Counted from the stretch's first letter, positions 6,199-14,458 are shown. The stretch: DNA of 21,945 nt from CAYRWM01 sp964428055 (GCA_964428055.1 CAYRWM010000029.1:1-21945); one strand, 5' to 3'. Program-made: numbers and translations. Notes: generated by a model from the sequence alone, not told the origin.

Positions 6199-7014
6199 AT
6201 GACAAGGAATCGTCTGCATCTCCCGCATATGATATGGCTGGCGGTATTTATACTCGCTCCAATGGTCCTTGTTTTCATTTATGCTTTCTCTGGACCGGAT
6301 ATGAGTTTTACGCTGGATAATATAGCGAAGGCGTTTTCGGCCTCCAGTCTTCTTATACTGGGAAGATCGCTCTTAACAGCTGTGCTGACCACACTCCTTT
6401 GCATCCTCATAGGTTATCCGTGCGCTTATCTCCTTTCAAAGATGAAAGTCAAGAACGTGCTCATAATAGTAGTGCTGTTCATGCTTCCCATGTGGATGAA
6501 TTTTCTGCTCAGGACATATGCGTGGAAGGTACTTCTTGATTCCAACGGGTTTATAAACCAGTTTCTGGCTGTATTCGGCATAGGGCCGTTCCAGTTCCTT
6601 TACAATGACGGAGCGATACTGCTGGGTCTAGTATACGATTATCTTCCCTTTATGATACTTCCGATCTATTCGGTATTCGCCAAGATGGATCTTTCATGCG
6701 TGGACGCGGCGGAGGACCTCGGAGCCAATAAAGTGCAGACTTTTCTGAGAGTAACACTTCCGCTTTCAAAATCAGGCATAATATCTGGAAGCATAATGGT
6801 ATTCATGCCCTCGATGACAACATTCGTTATTTCAGTTCTCCTGGGCGGTTCCAAAACGCTGTATTACGGCGATCTGATAGAGTATCAGTTCCTGCAGTTC
6901 TCCGACTGGAACTTCGGGAGCGCACTCGCGATCGTTCTCATGATAATAATGGTACTTTCGCTGTTCCTGCTTAACAGGGGCGATAAAGAAGGGGAAGGGG
7001 TGTATCTGCTGTGA
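6199..7014 (+). CDS. potB: Spermidine/putrescine ABC transporter permease PotB
   Basis: Inner-membrane permease of the polyamine transporter. The 271-residue product has about six membrane helices and the permease coupling (EAA) motif in DAAEDLGANKVQTFLRVTLP, the segment that contacts the ATPase. GAGG in the end of potA serves as the ribosome-binding site for ATG 6199. The stop TGA overlaps the GTG start of potC by four bases, so the two are translationally coupled. Assignment to polyamine rather than another MetI-type substrate rests on the whole operon. Confidence 0.9.
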   Translation: MTRNRLHLPHMIWLAVFILAPMVLVFIYAFSGPDMSFTLDNIAKAFSASSLLILGRSLLTAVLTTLLCILIGYPCAYLLSKMKVKNVLIIVVLFMLPMWMNFLLRTYAWKVLLDSNGFINQFLAVFGIGPFQFLYNDGAILLGLVYDYLPFMILPIYSVFAKMDLSCVDAAEDLGANKVQTFLRVTLPLSKSGIISGSIMVFMPSMTTFVISVLLGGSKTLYYGDLIEYQFLQFSDWNFGSALAIVLMIIMVLSLFLLNRGDKEGEGVYLL

Positions 7015-7805
7015 AAAAACACCTGTCCCGTATTTACCTGGCGATAATACTTGTTTTTATGTATATGCCCATAGTCACGCTCATCATATTCTCTTTTAAT
7101 GATTCGAGGAGTATGGCTTCATGGACTGGCTTCACTCTCAAATGGTACGGTGAACTCTTTACCGATGCTGAAGTGGGAGAGGCAGTGTTCGTAACTCTTA
7201 CGATAGCTTTAATAGCGACTCTGGTCGCGACAGTCATCGGAACGATGGCGGCTATCGGAATCGACAGGATGCAGAAAAAGAGAAAGCATATCGTGCTCAA
7301 TCTGACTTATATTCCCATGGTCAATGCGGATATAGTGCTGGGTATATCTCTGCTCCTTTTGTTCATATTCCTGAATATCCCGCGCGGATACCTGACTATG
7401 CTGCTTGCACATATTACATTCTGTATTCCGTATGTGATACTGTCGGTGCTGCCAAAGCTCACGCAGATGAACCCGCAGACATATGAAGCAGCTCTTGATA
7501 TGGGGGCGAGCCAGAGTTATGCCATGAGAAAAGTCGTCGTGCCTCAGATCATGCCTGGCATACTGACAGGGGCTATGATTGCCTTTACGATGTCATTCGA
7601 TGATTTCGTCATCAGTTTCTTTACGGCGCAGGGTGCGACAGAGAATCTTTCAACACATATCTACGCTATGGCGAGAGTGGGTATTAATCCCTCGATCAAC
7701 GCTTTATCTGCGATCATGTTCGTTGTAGTCATATGTCTTCTGCTGCTTATCAACTTCAGAGTAAACAGGTCCATGTCGAAAACAGTGAAGGGGGCTGTGC
7801 GATGA
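7011..7805 (+). CDS. potC: Spermidine/putrescine ABC transporter permease PotC
   Basis: Second permease subunit. The 264-residue product has about six membrane helices, the FSFNDSR segment after the first helix as in PotC proteins, and an EAA motif in EAALDMGASQSYAMRKVVVPQ. A GTG start overlaps potB by four bases. AAGGGG within the end of potB is the likely ribosome-binding site. The gene ends TGA followed directly by TAA, and the ATG of potD overlaps the TGA. Confidence 0.9.
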   Translation: MKKHLSRIYLAIILVFMYMPIVTLIIFSFNDSRSMASWTGFTLKWYGELFTDAEVGEAVFVTLTIALIATLVATVIGTMAAIGIDRMQKKRKHIVLNLTYIPMVNADIVLGISLLLLFIFLNIPRGYLTMLLAHITFCIPYVILSVLPKLTQMNPQTYEAALDMGASQSYAMRKVVVPQIMPGILTGAMIAFTMSFDDFVISFFTAQGATENLSTHIYAMARVGINPSINALSAIMFVVVICLLLLINFRVNRSMSKTVKGAVR

Positions 7806-8884
7806 TAAGGCTAAAGTCCTTTATAGCTGTATTGCTTGCGGTTATCCTTTTTATGTGTCTCACTGCCGGATGCTCTTCGCAGGATGAAGAAGGGGAAGAG
7901 GACAGCGGCGGCAGAAAAGTCGTTCATTTCCTTAACTGGGGAGACTATATCGACACGGATACCATTGCCGAGTTCGAAGAGGAGAACCCCGATATAGATA
8001 TAAAACTGGTCACTGTCCCGTCGAATGAGGAGATGTATATTGTCGCAACGACGCAGGGCAGTCAGATAGACCTAATATGTCCGTCCGAATACATGACGCA
8101 GAGGCTTATAAAGGAAGGCAGACTGGCAAAGCTTGACTACTCCAGAATGGAGAATTACAAGTACGTTGCCGGCTTTGCCAACAGGTTCTCCTATGAGGGA
8201 TCTCTCGAGTACACCGTTCCGTATCTGTGGGGAACTCTGGGTATTCTTTACAACACAAAGATGGTGGACGAGCCTGTGGATTCCTGGGGCATACTGTGGG
8301 ATGAGAAGTATAAAGGAAAGATATTCATGTATGACTCCATAAGGGATACCGTGGGTGTTACCCTCAAGTATCTCGGGTATTCCATGAATTCCACCGATCC
8401 TGCTGAGCTCGATCAGGCAGCGGAGATGCTGATTAAGCAGAAACCTCTTGTGCTTGCTTACGGCACGGACGAGCTCAGGATGTCCATGATAAACAATTCA
8501 GGTGCCCTTGCAGTGGTCTACGCGGGCGATGCCGTGTACTCCATGATTGACAATGAGGATCTTGATTACGCTATCCCGAAGGAAGGCTCAAATATATTCG
8601 TCGATAATTTCTGCATAATGAAACAGACCGATGTATATGACGAGACGCTGAGATTTATAGATTTTCTCTGCAGGCCTGATGTTTCCGCAGCCAACGCGGA
8701 GTACAACTGCTACTCGTGTCCCGCCGAGGGATATGAGGAGTATATAGAGGATGAGGAACTGCTTGAACTGGGGCCGTTCGCCCCGGATGAGGATGAGGAC
8801 CTCAATAATCTCGAATACTACACGGATATAGGTGATGGCATCTCGCTTTACGAGGATGTCTGGATAAGGATAAAGGCAAGCTGA
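7802..8884 (+). CDS. potD: Spermidine/putrescine-binding lipoprotein PotD
   Basis: Extracellular solute-binding protein of the polyamine transporter. The 360-residue product starts with a lipoprotein signal: basic MIRLK, a hydrophobic stretch and the lipobox LTAGC (Cys about residue 22), then an acidic linker. The mature part begins KVVHFLNWGDYID, a typical PotD beginning, and includes DLICPSEYM and YLWGTLGILYNT. The ATG at 7802 overlaps the potC stop; AAGGGGG upstream supports it. A longer in-frame start at 7733 would bury the signal peptide and is rejected. The C-terminus is strongly acidic. Confidence 0.92.
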   Translation: MIRLKSFIAVLLAVILFMCLTAGCSSQDEEGEEDSGGRKVVHFLNWGDYIDTDTIAEFEEENPDIDIKLVTVPSNEEMYIVATTQGSQIDLICPSEYMTQRLIKEGRLAKLDYSRMENYKYVAGFANRFSYEGSLEYTVPYLWGTLGILYNTKMVDEPVDSWGILWDEKYKGKIFMYDSIRDTVGVTLKYLGYSMNSTDPAELDQAAEMLIKQKPLVLAYGTDELRMSMINNSGALAVVYAGDAVYSMIDNEDLDYAIPKEGSNIFVDNFCIMKQTDVYDETLRFIDFLCRPDVSAANAEYNCYSCPAEGYEEYIEDEELLELGPFAPDEDEDLNNLEYYTDIGDGISLYEDVWIRIKAS

Positions 8885-8897
8885 CGGAGGTAGCCAT

Positions 8898-10016
8898 ATG
8901 ACTGATGAAAGAATAAAAAAACTGGCTCACAGTCTTATAAACTATTCATGCTCCCTAAAAAAGGGGGAAAAGATACTGATAGATGTTTCGGATACAGACG
9001 ATGCTTTCGTGAACTGTCTTATTGAGGAAGCGTACAAAGCCGGCGGTTATCCCTATCTCAAGATGTCAAGATCTTCTGTCCTGCGTTCTTTCCTTACCGG
9101 AGTATCGGAACAGCAGGTCAATGATATAACAGCCTGGGAATCCGGTATCATGAAGGATATGGATGCGTATATCGCCGTAAGAGGCGGTGAGAACAGCTAT
9201 GAGATGGCTGACGTGCCGCAGAATGCAAAGGATCTCTGGACCAAGATATACTTCAAAAAGGTCCATAACGATATTAGAGTCCCCGATACTAAGTGGTGTG
9301 TCTTAAGATACCCGACGCCTGCTTTTGCGCAGTCTGCTGGTATGAGTACGGAGGTGTTTGAGGATTATTATTTCAGAGTCTGCAATCTCGATTATTCAAA
9401 AATGGATAAAGCGATGACTGATGCAAAGAGAAGACTTGATGCAGTTGATGAAGTCCGTATTGTCAGCCCCAACGGGACGGATCTTACGTTCAGCGTAAAG
9501 GGTATAGGCTGGGTCAAGTGCGCCGGCGATATGAATATACCCGATGGGGAGATATATACAGCTCCCATAAAGGATTCCGCGTGCGGAAGGATAGTTTACA
9601 ATGCCCCGTCCATAGGACAGGGCTTCAGGTTTGAAAACATCGATCTGACTTTTGAAAACGGAAAGATAGTCAAGGCCGAGTCCAATGATACCGAAAGGCT
9701 CAACCGTATACTGAATGTGGACGAAGGAGCCAGATATCTGGGCGAGTTCTCACTCGGCATAAACCCGTATATAACAAAGCCCATGTGCGATATACTCTTT
9801 GACGAAAAGATATCGGGCAGCATACACCTTACTCCCGGCAGCTGCTATGATGACGCCGACAACGGCAATGAGAGTTCGCTGCACTGGGATCTGGTATTGA
9901 TACAGACAAAAGAATACGGCGGCGGCGAGATCTACTTCGACGGCGCGCTGGTCAGAAAAGACGGTATATTTGTTGACGATTCACTGAAATGTCTGAATCC
10001 GGACAACCTCAGATAG
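8898..10016 (+). CDS. M29-family aminopeptidase
   Basis: Probable cytoplasmic metallo-aminopeptidase of the AmpS/AmpT/PepS type. The 372-residue product carries residues that match the M29 dinuclear metal site in order: Glu218 (GEIYTAP), Glu283 (LGEFSLG), His310 (SIHLTPG), His329 and Asp331 (LHWD). It is shorter than the usual roughly 410 residues, and the spacing between the two histidines is reduced. CGGAGG gives a good site for ATG 8898, 13 bases after potD, so it is probably in the pot transcript. A link between peptide and polyamine metabolism is not evident. The 3' end overlaps the convergent gene by eight bases. Confidence 0.88.
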   Translation: MTDERIKKLAHSLINYSCSLKKGEKILIDVSDTDDAFVNCLIEEAYKAGGYPYLKMSRSSVLRSFLTGVSEQQVNDITAWESGIMKDMDAYIAVRGGENSYEMADVPQNAKDLWTKIYFKKVHNDIRVPDTKWCVLRYPTPAFAQSAGMSTEVFEDYYFRVCNLDYSKMDKAMTDAKRRLDAVDEVRIVSPNGTDLTFSVKGIGWVKCAGDMNIPDGEIYTAPIKDSACGRIVYNAPSIGQGFRFENIDLTFENGKIVKAESNDTERLNRILNVDEGARYLGEFSLGINPYITKPMCDILFDEKISGSIHLTPGSCYDDADNGNESSLHWDLVLIQTKEYGGGEIYFDGALVRKDGIFVDDSLKCLNPDNLR

Positions 10017-10290
10017 AGATATTGCCGATATAACCTGTAAGAACTGCAGGTATGAGTATGAAAGTGACGATATAGACAGCGTCTATCGCGATCATGGACG
10101 CGCAGCCAATCCTGCCGACACCGGCGAGTATGCTGTCTGTCTTGTATATGGTTTTGAACACTATGTAAGCGGCCACCGCTATTACAAGACTCACGACTAT
10201 CAAAGTCATCGCGTCAGCCTGCTCGAATATCCCCAGCAGGAACAGTATGGCCGATACCGCGGCCAGTACGATAGGCAGAATCTTTTTCAC
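10009..10290 (-). CDS. Small membrane protein of unknown function
   Basis: I do not recognise this 93-residue protein. Three hydrophobic helices are visible (about residues 4-21, 28-46 and 64-88) with a short basic/polar loop KTIYKTD between the second and third. The GTG start at 10290 has AGAGG about eight bases upstream on the minus strand, and a good promoter lies at 10319-10347. It converges on and overlaps the end of the aminopeptidase gene by eight bases, which may produce antisense transcripts. Confidence 0.75.
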   Translation of the reverse strand: MKKILPIVLAAVSAILFLLGIFEQADAMTLIVVSLVIAVAAYIVFKTIYKTDSILAGVGRIGCASMIAIDAVYIVTFILIPAVLTGYIGNISI

Positions 10291-10318
10291 TGTCTTACCT
10301 CTTCTTTTTGATGTTTAT

Positions 10319-10347
10319 AGTATATACAAAAAGGCTGTCTTTTTCAA
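10319..10347 (-). promoter_or_regulatory. Promoter of the small membrane-protein gene
   Basis: On the minus strand: TTGAAA (10342-10347), 17 bases, TATACT (10319-10324). Confidence 0.7.
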
Positions 10348-10373
10348 CCGATAAAACGGGTTTCGGGTTTGAC

Positions 10374-10402
10374 TTGACGGAGTAATTGTGTGAGAATAGA
10401 TA
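10374..10402 (+). promoter_or_regulatory. Candidate promoter of the COG2426-type gene
   Basis: TTGACG (10374-10379), 17 bases, TAGATA (10397-10402). An overlapping TTGACT at 10369 gives a second -35 option. It is divergent from the promoter at 10319-10347. Confidence 0.5.
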
Positions 10403-10425
10403 TAGTCTTTTTATAGAGGAATGTT

Positions 10426-10905
10426 ATGGAAATCTTTATCTCGTCATGGCAGCATGTACTAACAGTGATGTTCATCTCTATGCTCCCAATAGTGGAAGTA
10501 AAGGGATCGATTCCTTTTGGTGTGCTCACGCTCGGGATGCCGCTCGTCGAGGTTTTTATAATCGCCATAATCGGTTCCTGCATACCTGCACCGCTCATCC
10601 TTTTCTTTATCAAGAAAGTGATACACAGGATGCAGAAGAGCAGCATAAAGGTCTTTAACAAAGCCTCTAATTTTCTTATGTCCAAGGTCGAAAAGCACGG
10701 GGCAAAGGTGCGCAAGTGGGGGTATCTTGCGATATTCATATTTGTGGCTCTGCCGATTCCCGGTACTGGTGTATGGACCGGATCTCTTCTGGCTGCGATG
10801 ATGGACCTCAGAGTAAAATATGCTCTTCCCGTTATAGTAGCGGGCAACATCGTGGCATCGCTGTGCATGATCTTTTTGACGCACAGCATAAAGGTTGCTA
10901 TGTGA
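10426..10905 (+). CDS. Putative small multidrug export protein (COG2426 family)
   Basis: Integral membrane protein of 159 residues with about four hydrophobic segments. The hallmark is ALPIPGTGVWTGSLLAAM (about residues 108-125), and the N-terminal part has MLPIVEVKGSIPFGV, both typical of the small multidrug export (PF06695-type) family. The family name is historical and transport of drugs is not established. AGAGGAA precedes ATG 10426. It ends TGA just before the promoter of the hydrogenase-maturation operon. Confidence 0.85.
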   Translation: MEIFISSWQHVLTVMFISMLPIVEVKGSIPFGVLTLGMPLVEVFIIAIIGSCIPAPLILFFIKKVIHRMQKSSIKVFNKASNFLMSKVEKHGAKVRKWGYLAIFIFVALPIPGTGVWTGSLLAAMMDLRVKYALPVIVAGNIVASLCMIFLTHSIKVAM

Positions 10906-10907
10906 TA

Positions 10908-10936
10908 TTGATTTTTGCAATCAGTTGATATATTAT
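10908..10936 (+). promoter_or_regulatory. Promoter of the TM1266-hydG-hydF operon
   Basis: TTGATT (10908-10913), 17 bases, TATTAT (10931-10936). Transcription would begin near 10943, giving a leader of about 100 bases before the first start codon. The -35 overlaps the region just after the upstream stop codon. Confidence 0.65.
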
Positions 10937-10942
10937 GATAAC

Positions 10943-11033
10943 AGCAGGTGTATCCTGACGCCGAATCTGTGATGAGGCGAAAGGTTCAGCATAATATGTA
11001 TCTTACGCTGGACTTTTATGTCCGGCTTTTTTT
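10943..11033 (+). promoter_or_regulatory. Riboswitch-like leader with alternative terminator, class unknown
   Basis: A two-part stem is visible: CTGA (10955-10958) with TCAG (10986-10989), and CGCC (10959-10962) with GGCG (10976-10979), closing a 13-base loop and leaving an AAAGGT bulge. Downstream GCTGGAC (11007-11013) pairs with GTCCGGC (11020-11026), followed by seven T residues: an intrinsic terminator. GTTCAGC (10984-10990) can instead pair with all seven bases of the terminator's left arm (one G-U). So TCAG is shared by two exclusive folds, the usual design of a transcription-attenuating riboswitch. I match it to no known aptamer. Confidence 0.6.
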
Positions 11034-11045
11034 ATGGGAGGAAAC

Positions 11046-11291
11046 ATGGAATCAAGGATAGCGGTGATAAGCATTATTATAGAGGATTACACAGCGGCTG
11101 ATATGGTCAACGATGTGCTGCACGATTACGGCGAACATATAGTAGGTCGAATGGGCATCCCGTACAGGGAAAAAGGCGTTAACATCGTTTGTGTAGTTAT
11201 AGATGCCGATAACGATACTATAAACAGCGTTTCGGGACGGCTCGGGAAGATAAACGGCGTAAGCTCGAAGACGGCGTATTCGAAAAAATAA
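11046..11291 (+). CDS. TM1266-like iron-only hydrogenase system regulator
   Basis: Small cytoplasmic protein of 81 residues with the ACT-like fold of the TM1266 family, which is commonly found beside [FeFe]-hydrogenase genes. Family features visible are RIAVISIIIED at the start, the central VGRMGIPYREKGVNIVCVVIDA segment and the end KINGVSSKTAYSKK. No DNA-binding domain is evident, so the regulator label is a family name rather than a demonstrated role. GGGAGG (11036-11041) precedes ATG 11046. An in-frame ATG at 11034 lies within the terminator/ribosome-binding region and is rejected. hydG follows after 24 bases. Confidence 0.9.
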   Translation: MESRIAVISIIIEDYTAADMVNDVLHDYGEHIVGRMGIPYREKGVNIVCVVIDADNDTINSVSGRLGKINGVSSKTAYSKK

Positions 11292-11315
11292 GCGGTCTTA
11301 AGAGAGGTGAATATA

Positions 11316-12731
11316 ATGTATAATCCGGCTTCAAAAAAAGCTACTGAATTCATAGATCACGGGGAGATACTCGATACTTTAAGATATGCTGAGGAGAACA
11401 AAGATAATACTGAACTCATAGAGAGCATTCTTGAAAAAGCAAAAAAACTGAAAGGTCTGACTCACAGGGAGGCTTCTGTTCTGCTTGCATGCGAGGATGA
11501 GGATACTATAAAAAAGATATACGATCTTGCCGAAGATATTAAGAAAAAGTTCTACGGCAACAGGATAGTTATGTTCGCGCCACTGTATCTTTCCAACTAC
11601 TGCGTTAACGGATGTGTGTACTGTCCATACCATCATCAGAACAAAACGATACAGAGAAAGAAACTCACTCAGGATGAGATAAGGGCGGAGGTAACGGCTC
11701 TTCAGGATATGGGACACAAGAGACTCGCTATTGAAGCGGGAGAGGACCCTGTCAACAATCCAATCGAATACATACTCGACTGTATAAAGACTATTTACAG
11801 CGTGCACCATAAAAACGGGGATATAAGGCGCGTAAACGTCAATATCGCTGCGACAACAGTAGAGAACTACCGCAAACTCAAGGATGCGGGAATAGGTACG
11901 TATATACTGTTTCAGGAGACATACAACAAAGAGTCTTATCTGAAGCTGCATCCTACAGGGCCCAAGCATGACTACGACTATCATACCGAAGCCATGGACA
12001 GGGCGATGGAGGGCGGCATAGACGATGTCGGTCTCGGAGTGCTGTTTGGCCTTGAGATGTACAGATACGAGTTTGCAGGACTTCTGATGCATGCGGAGCA
12101 TCTGGAAGCGGTGTTCGGCGTGGGGCCGCATACGATATCGGTACCGCGTGTAAAGAGAGCCGATGATATCGATCCGGATAAGTTTGACAATTCCATAAGC
12201 GACGACCTGTTCTGTAAGATTACAGCATGCATAAGGCTCGCTGTTCCGTATACCGGAATAATAATATCAACGCGAGAGAGCGAGGAAGTAAGAGCGAAGG
12301 TCATAAGACTGGGAGTATCACAGATCTCCGGTGCTTCAAGGACGTCAGTAGGCGGATACGCTGAGGAGGAGAGGCCTCATGATACTGAGCAGTTTGACGT
12401 ATCGGACCAGCGCACCCTGGATGAGGTCGTGAACTGGCTCATGACGATAGGATACATACCTTCTTTTTGTACTGCCTGCTACAGGGAGGGACGCACTGGC
12501 GATCGGTTCATGAGTCTCTGCAAGGCAGGGGAGATACAGAACTGCTGTCACCCGAACGCACTCATAACGCTCAAGGAATTTCTTATGGATTATGCATCCG
12601 ATGATACGCGCAAAAAGGGTGAAGAAATGATCGAACGCGAGATAGAAAATATCGGACGTGATAAGATCAAGGATATAGTGAGAGACAGACTCAAAAGAAT
12701 AGAGAACGGCGAAAGGGACTTCAGGTTCTGA
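11316..12731 (+). CDS. hydG: [FeFe] hydrogenase H-cluster radical SAM maturase HydG (tyrosine lyase)
   Basis: Radical-SAM enzyme that cleaves tyrosine to p-cresol, CO and cyanide to build the Fe(CO)(CN) unit of the hydrogenase H-cluster. The 471-residue product has the SAM-cluster motif CX3CX2C at Cys96, Cys100 and Cys103 (CVNGCVYC) and the HydG-specific C-terminal CX2CX22C at Cys385, Cys388 and Cys411, which holds the auxiliary cluster with the dangler iron. This motif separates HydG from ThiH. AGAGAGGTGA (11301-11310) supports ATG 11316. It is followed 14 bases on by hydF. hydE and the hydrogenase itself are not in the window. Confidence 0.96.
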   Translation: MYNPASKKATEFIDHGEILDTLRYAEENKDNTELIESILEKAKKLKGLTHREASVLLACEDEDTIKKIYDLAEDIKKKFYGNRIVMFAPLYLSNYCVNGCVYCPYHHQNKTIQRKKLTQDEIRAEVTALQDMGHKRLAIEAGEDPVNNPIEYILDCIKTIYSVHHKNGDIRRVNVNIAATTVENYRKLKDAGIGTYILFQETYNKESYLKLHPTGPKHDYDYHTEAMDRAMEGGIDDVGLGVLFGLEMYRYEFAGLLMHAEHLEAVFGVGPHTISVPRVKRADDIDPDKFDNSISDDLFCKITACIRLAVPYTGIIISTRESEEVRAKVIRLGVSQISGASRTSVGGYAEEERPHDTEQFDVSDQRTLDEVVNWLMTIGYIPSFCTACYREGRTGDRFMSLCKAGEIQNCCHPNALITLKEFLMDYASDDTRKKGEEMIEREIENIGRDKIKDIVRDRLKRIENGERDFRF

Positions 12732-12745
12732 AGAGAGGTGATCCG

Positions 12746-13942
12746 ATGTCTTTGAATGATACTCCTTTGGCTGAAAGGATTCATATAGGTTTTTTCGGGA
12801 AGAGGAATGCGGGAAAATCCAGTCTCGTCAATGCCGTTACGGGCCAGCAGGTAAGTATAGTGTCTGATGTTAAGGGTACTACCACAGATCCCGTCATAAA
12901 GACGATGGAACTGCTTCCGCTGGGACCTGTCGCCGTGATAGATACTCCGGGATTTGATGATGAGGGCAGTCTGGGTGAAAAAAGGATAGACAGAGCAAGA
13001 AAGATACTGGATAAGACCGATATCGCGGTCATGGTCATTGATAATAACGCAGGAATGACCTCGGAGGACGAGGCTCTTCTCGGGCTTATAAGGGAAAGGG
13101 GCATACCTGTCGTTACTGCATACACGAAGAGCGATCTCGGCGGTCCCATAAGGGAGGACGGTGTGACTGTCAGTTCAGAGACCGGCGAGGGTGTCTATAG
13201 GCTCAAAGAGCTTATTGCAAACATGGCCGGAGAAGGTCCTGCGGGATCGATAACAGGCGGGATAGTCGGACCGGGCGGACTTGCTGTTCTGGTGACGCCC
13301 ATAGATTCGTCAGCACCCAAGGGACGGCTCATACTTCCGCAGCAGCAGACGCTAAGGGAGATACTTGATACGGGAGCCGTTTCGGTTGTTCTTAAGGAAA
13401 GCGAGCTTGAATCAGGTCTGAGCATGCTTAAGCGCAGACCCGATATAGTGATAACGGACAGCCAGGTGTTCAAAAAAGTATCTGCTGTGGTTCCAGGCGA
13501 TATACCTCTTACATCATTCTCCATACTCATGGCGAGATACAAGGGATTCCTCAGGGATGCGGTTGAGGGAGTGACTGCACTGGACAGGCTTAATGACGGC
13601 GATACTATACTTATATCCGAGGGCTGTACGCATCATAGACAGTGCGAGGATATAGGCACTGTTAAACTTCCACGCTGGATCAGGGAATATACCGGAAAAG
13701 ATATCGGATTTGACACGAGTTCCGGAGGAGGGTTCCCTGATGATCTCACGAAATACGCGCTGGTACTCCACTGCGGCGGATGCATGCTGAGAGAGAAGGC
13801 TGTACTGGCAAGGCTCAGATCAGCAAGGGCCCAGGGTGTCCCGTTCACAAATTACGGTATAACGATAGCAAAGATGAACGGTATACTGAAAAGGAGCCTT
13901 AAGCCGCTGCCGGAGTTTGCTGATATCATTGATGTGATATAG
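12746..13942 (+). CDS. hydF: [FeFe] hydrogenase H-cluster maturation GTPase HydF
   Basis: Scaffold GTPase on which the two-iron subcluster is assembled and passed to HydA. The 398-residue product has a G domain with the P-loop GKRNAGKSS (residues 18-26) and DTPGFDD (from 66). The C-terminal cluster motif is CTH (Cys294, His296), 45 residues, then HCGGC (His342, Cys343, Cys346), matching the family pattern CxHx(44-53)HCxxC. AGAGAGGTGATCC precedes ATG 12746, the same type of site as hydG. It ends the operon; no clear terminator is seen before the next promoter. Confidence 0.96.
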   Translation: MSLNDTPLAERIHIGFFGKRNAGKSSLVNAVTGQQVSIVSDVKGTTTDPVIKTMELLPLGPVAVIDTPGFDDEGSLGEKRIDRARKILDKTDIAVMVIDNNAGMTSEDEALLGLIRERGIPVVTAYTKSDLGGPIREDGVTVSSETGEGVYRLKELIANMAGEGPAGSITGGIVGPGGLAVLVTPIDSSAPKGRLILPQQQTLREILDTGAVSVVLKESELESGLSMLKRRPDIVITDSQVFKKVSAVVPGDIPLTSFSILMARYKGFLRDAVEGVTALDRLNDGDTILISEGCTHHRQCEDIGTVKLPRWIREYTGKDIGFDTSSGGGFPDDLTKYALVLHCGGCMLREKAVLARLRSARAQGVPFTNYGITIAKMNGILKRSLKPLPEFADIIDVI

Positions 13943-13956
13943 TTTTGCGTGTTCCC

Positions 13957-13985
13957 TTGAAACGGATCCGCTTTGTTAGTATTAT
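13957..13985 (+). promoter_or_regulatory. Promoter of the VOC gene
   Basis: TTGAAA (13957-13962), 17 bases, TATTAT (13980-13985). Confidence 0.75.
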
Positions 13986-14020
13986 AAAAGTATCAGAAAA
14001 CACATAAGGAGCAAAACACG

Positions 14021-14413
14021 ATGGGTAATGGAAAAATAGTCGGAGCGGCCCATGTCGGTCTGTTCATCAAGGACATTGAAGTTTCTAAAAAGTATTACCA
14101 TGACATTCTGGGGTTTGAGCCCATATGGGAATACGATCTTGACGGTGTCAAAGTATGTTTTATGCAGATTGGAGATCTGGTTATTGAACTCGTTCAGGAC
14201 CTTGAGTTCGATGACTGCGGACTCGGCATAGTCAACCATATGGCAATGAAGGTTGAGAACATTGAGGCCGTAAAAGCTGATCTTGCAGCTAAGGGCGTCG
14301 AGTTTGAAGAGAAGGATATCACCTTTGAGCCGAGATGCTTCCCCAACGGATCCAAGTGGATACTTTTCCGCGGACCGGACGGCGAGCGACTTGAGATAAG
14401 CGAAGTGCTTTAA
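14021..14413 (+). CDS. VOC-superfamily protein (glyoxalase/bleomycin-resistance fold)
   Basis: A 130-residue single-domain protein with two beta-alpha-beta-beta-beta modules. Likely metal ligands are visible at the family positions: His in AAHVGLFIKD, Glu in DLVIELVQ, His in IVNHMAMKV and Glu in GERLEISEV. The segment SKKYYHDILGFEP and the RGPDGERLEI ending are typical. Glyoxalase I, methylmalonyl-CoA epimerase and other VOC functions cannot be told apart from the sequence. AAGGAGC precedes ATG 14021. It appears to be a single-gene transcript between its own promoter and the shared terminator. Confidence 0.85.
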   Translation: MGNGKIVGAAHVGLFIKDIEVSKKYYHDILGFEPIWEYDLDGVKVCFMQIGDLVIELVQDLEFDDCGLGIVNHMAMKVENIEAVKADLAAKGVEFEEKDITFEPRCFPNGSKWILFRGPDGERLEISEVL

Positions 14414-14418
14414 GAGTA

Positions 14419-14454
14419 AAAAAAAAGAATCCTCCTGAAAAGGAGGATTTTTTT
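14419..14454. terminator. Bidirectional terminator between the VOC gene and upp
   Basis: AATCCTCCT (14428-14436) pairs perfectly with AGGAGGATT (14441-14449) around GAAA. A T-run follows on the plus strand and an A-run precedes it, so it also works on the minus strand for upp. Confidence 0.92.
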
Positions 14455-14458
14455 GTTG

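Noticed and set aside
7733..7801. Upstream start for potD
   Set aside because: It lies inside potC and would place about 23 residues before a clear lipoprotein signal peptide. ATG 7802 has the expected overlap and ribosome-binding site.
10960..10990. Hammerhead ribozyme-like core (TGATGA...GAAA) in the hyd leader
   Set aside because: The sequence is CTGTGATGA, not CTGANGA, there is no stem II between TGA and GAAA, and no matching cleavage site is seen.
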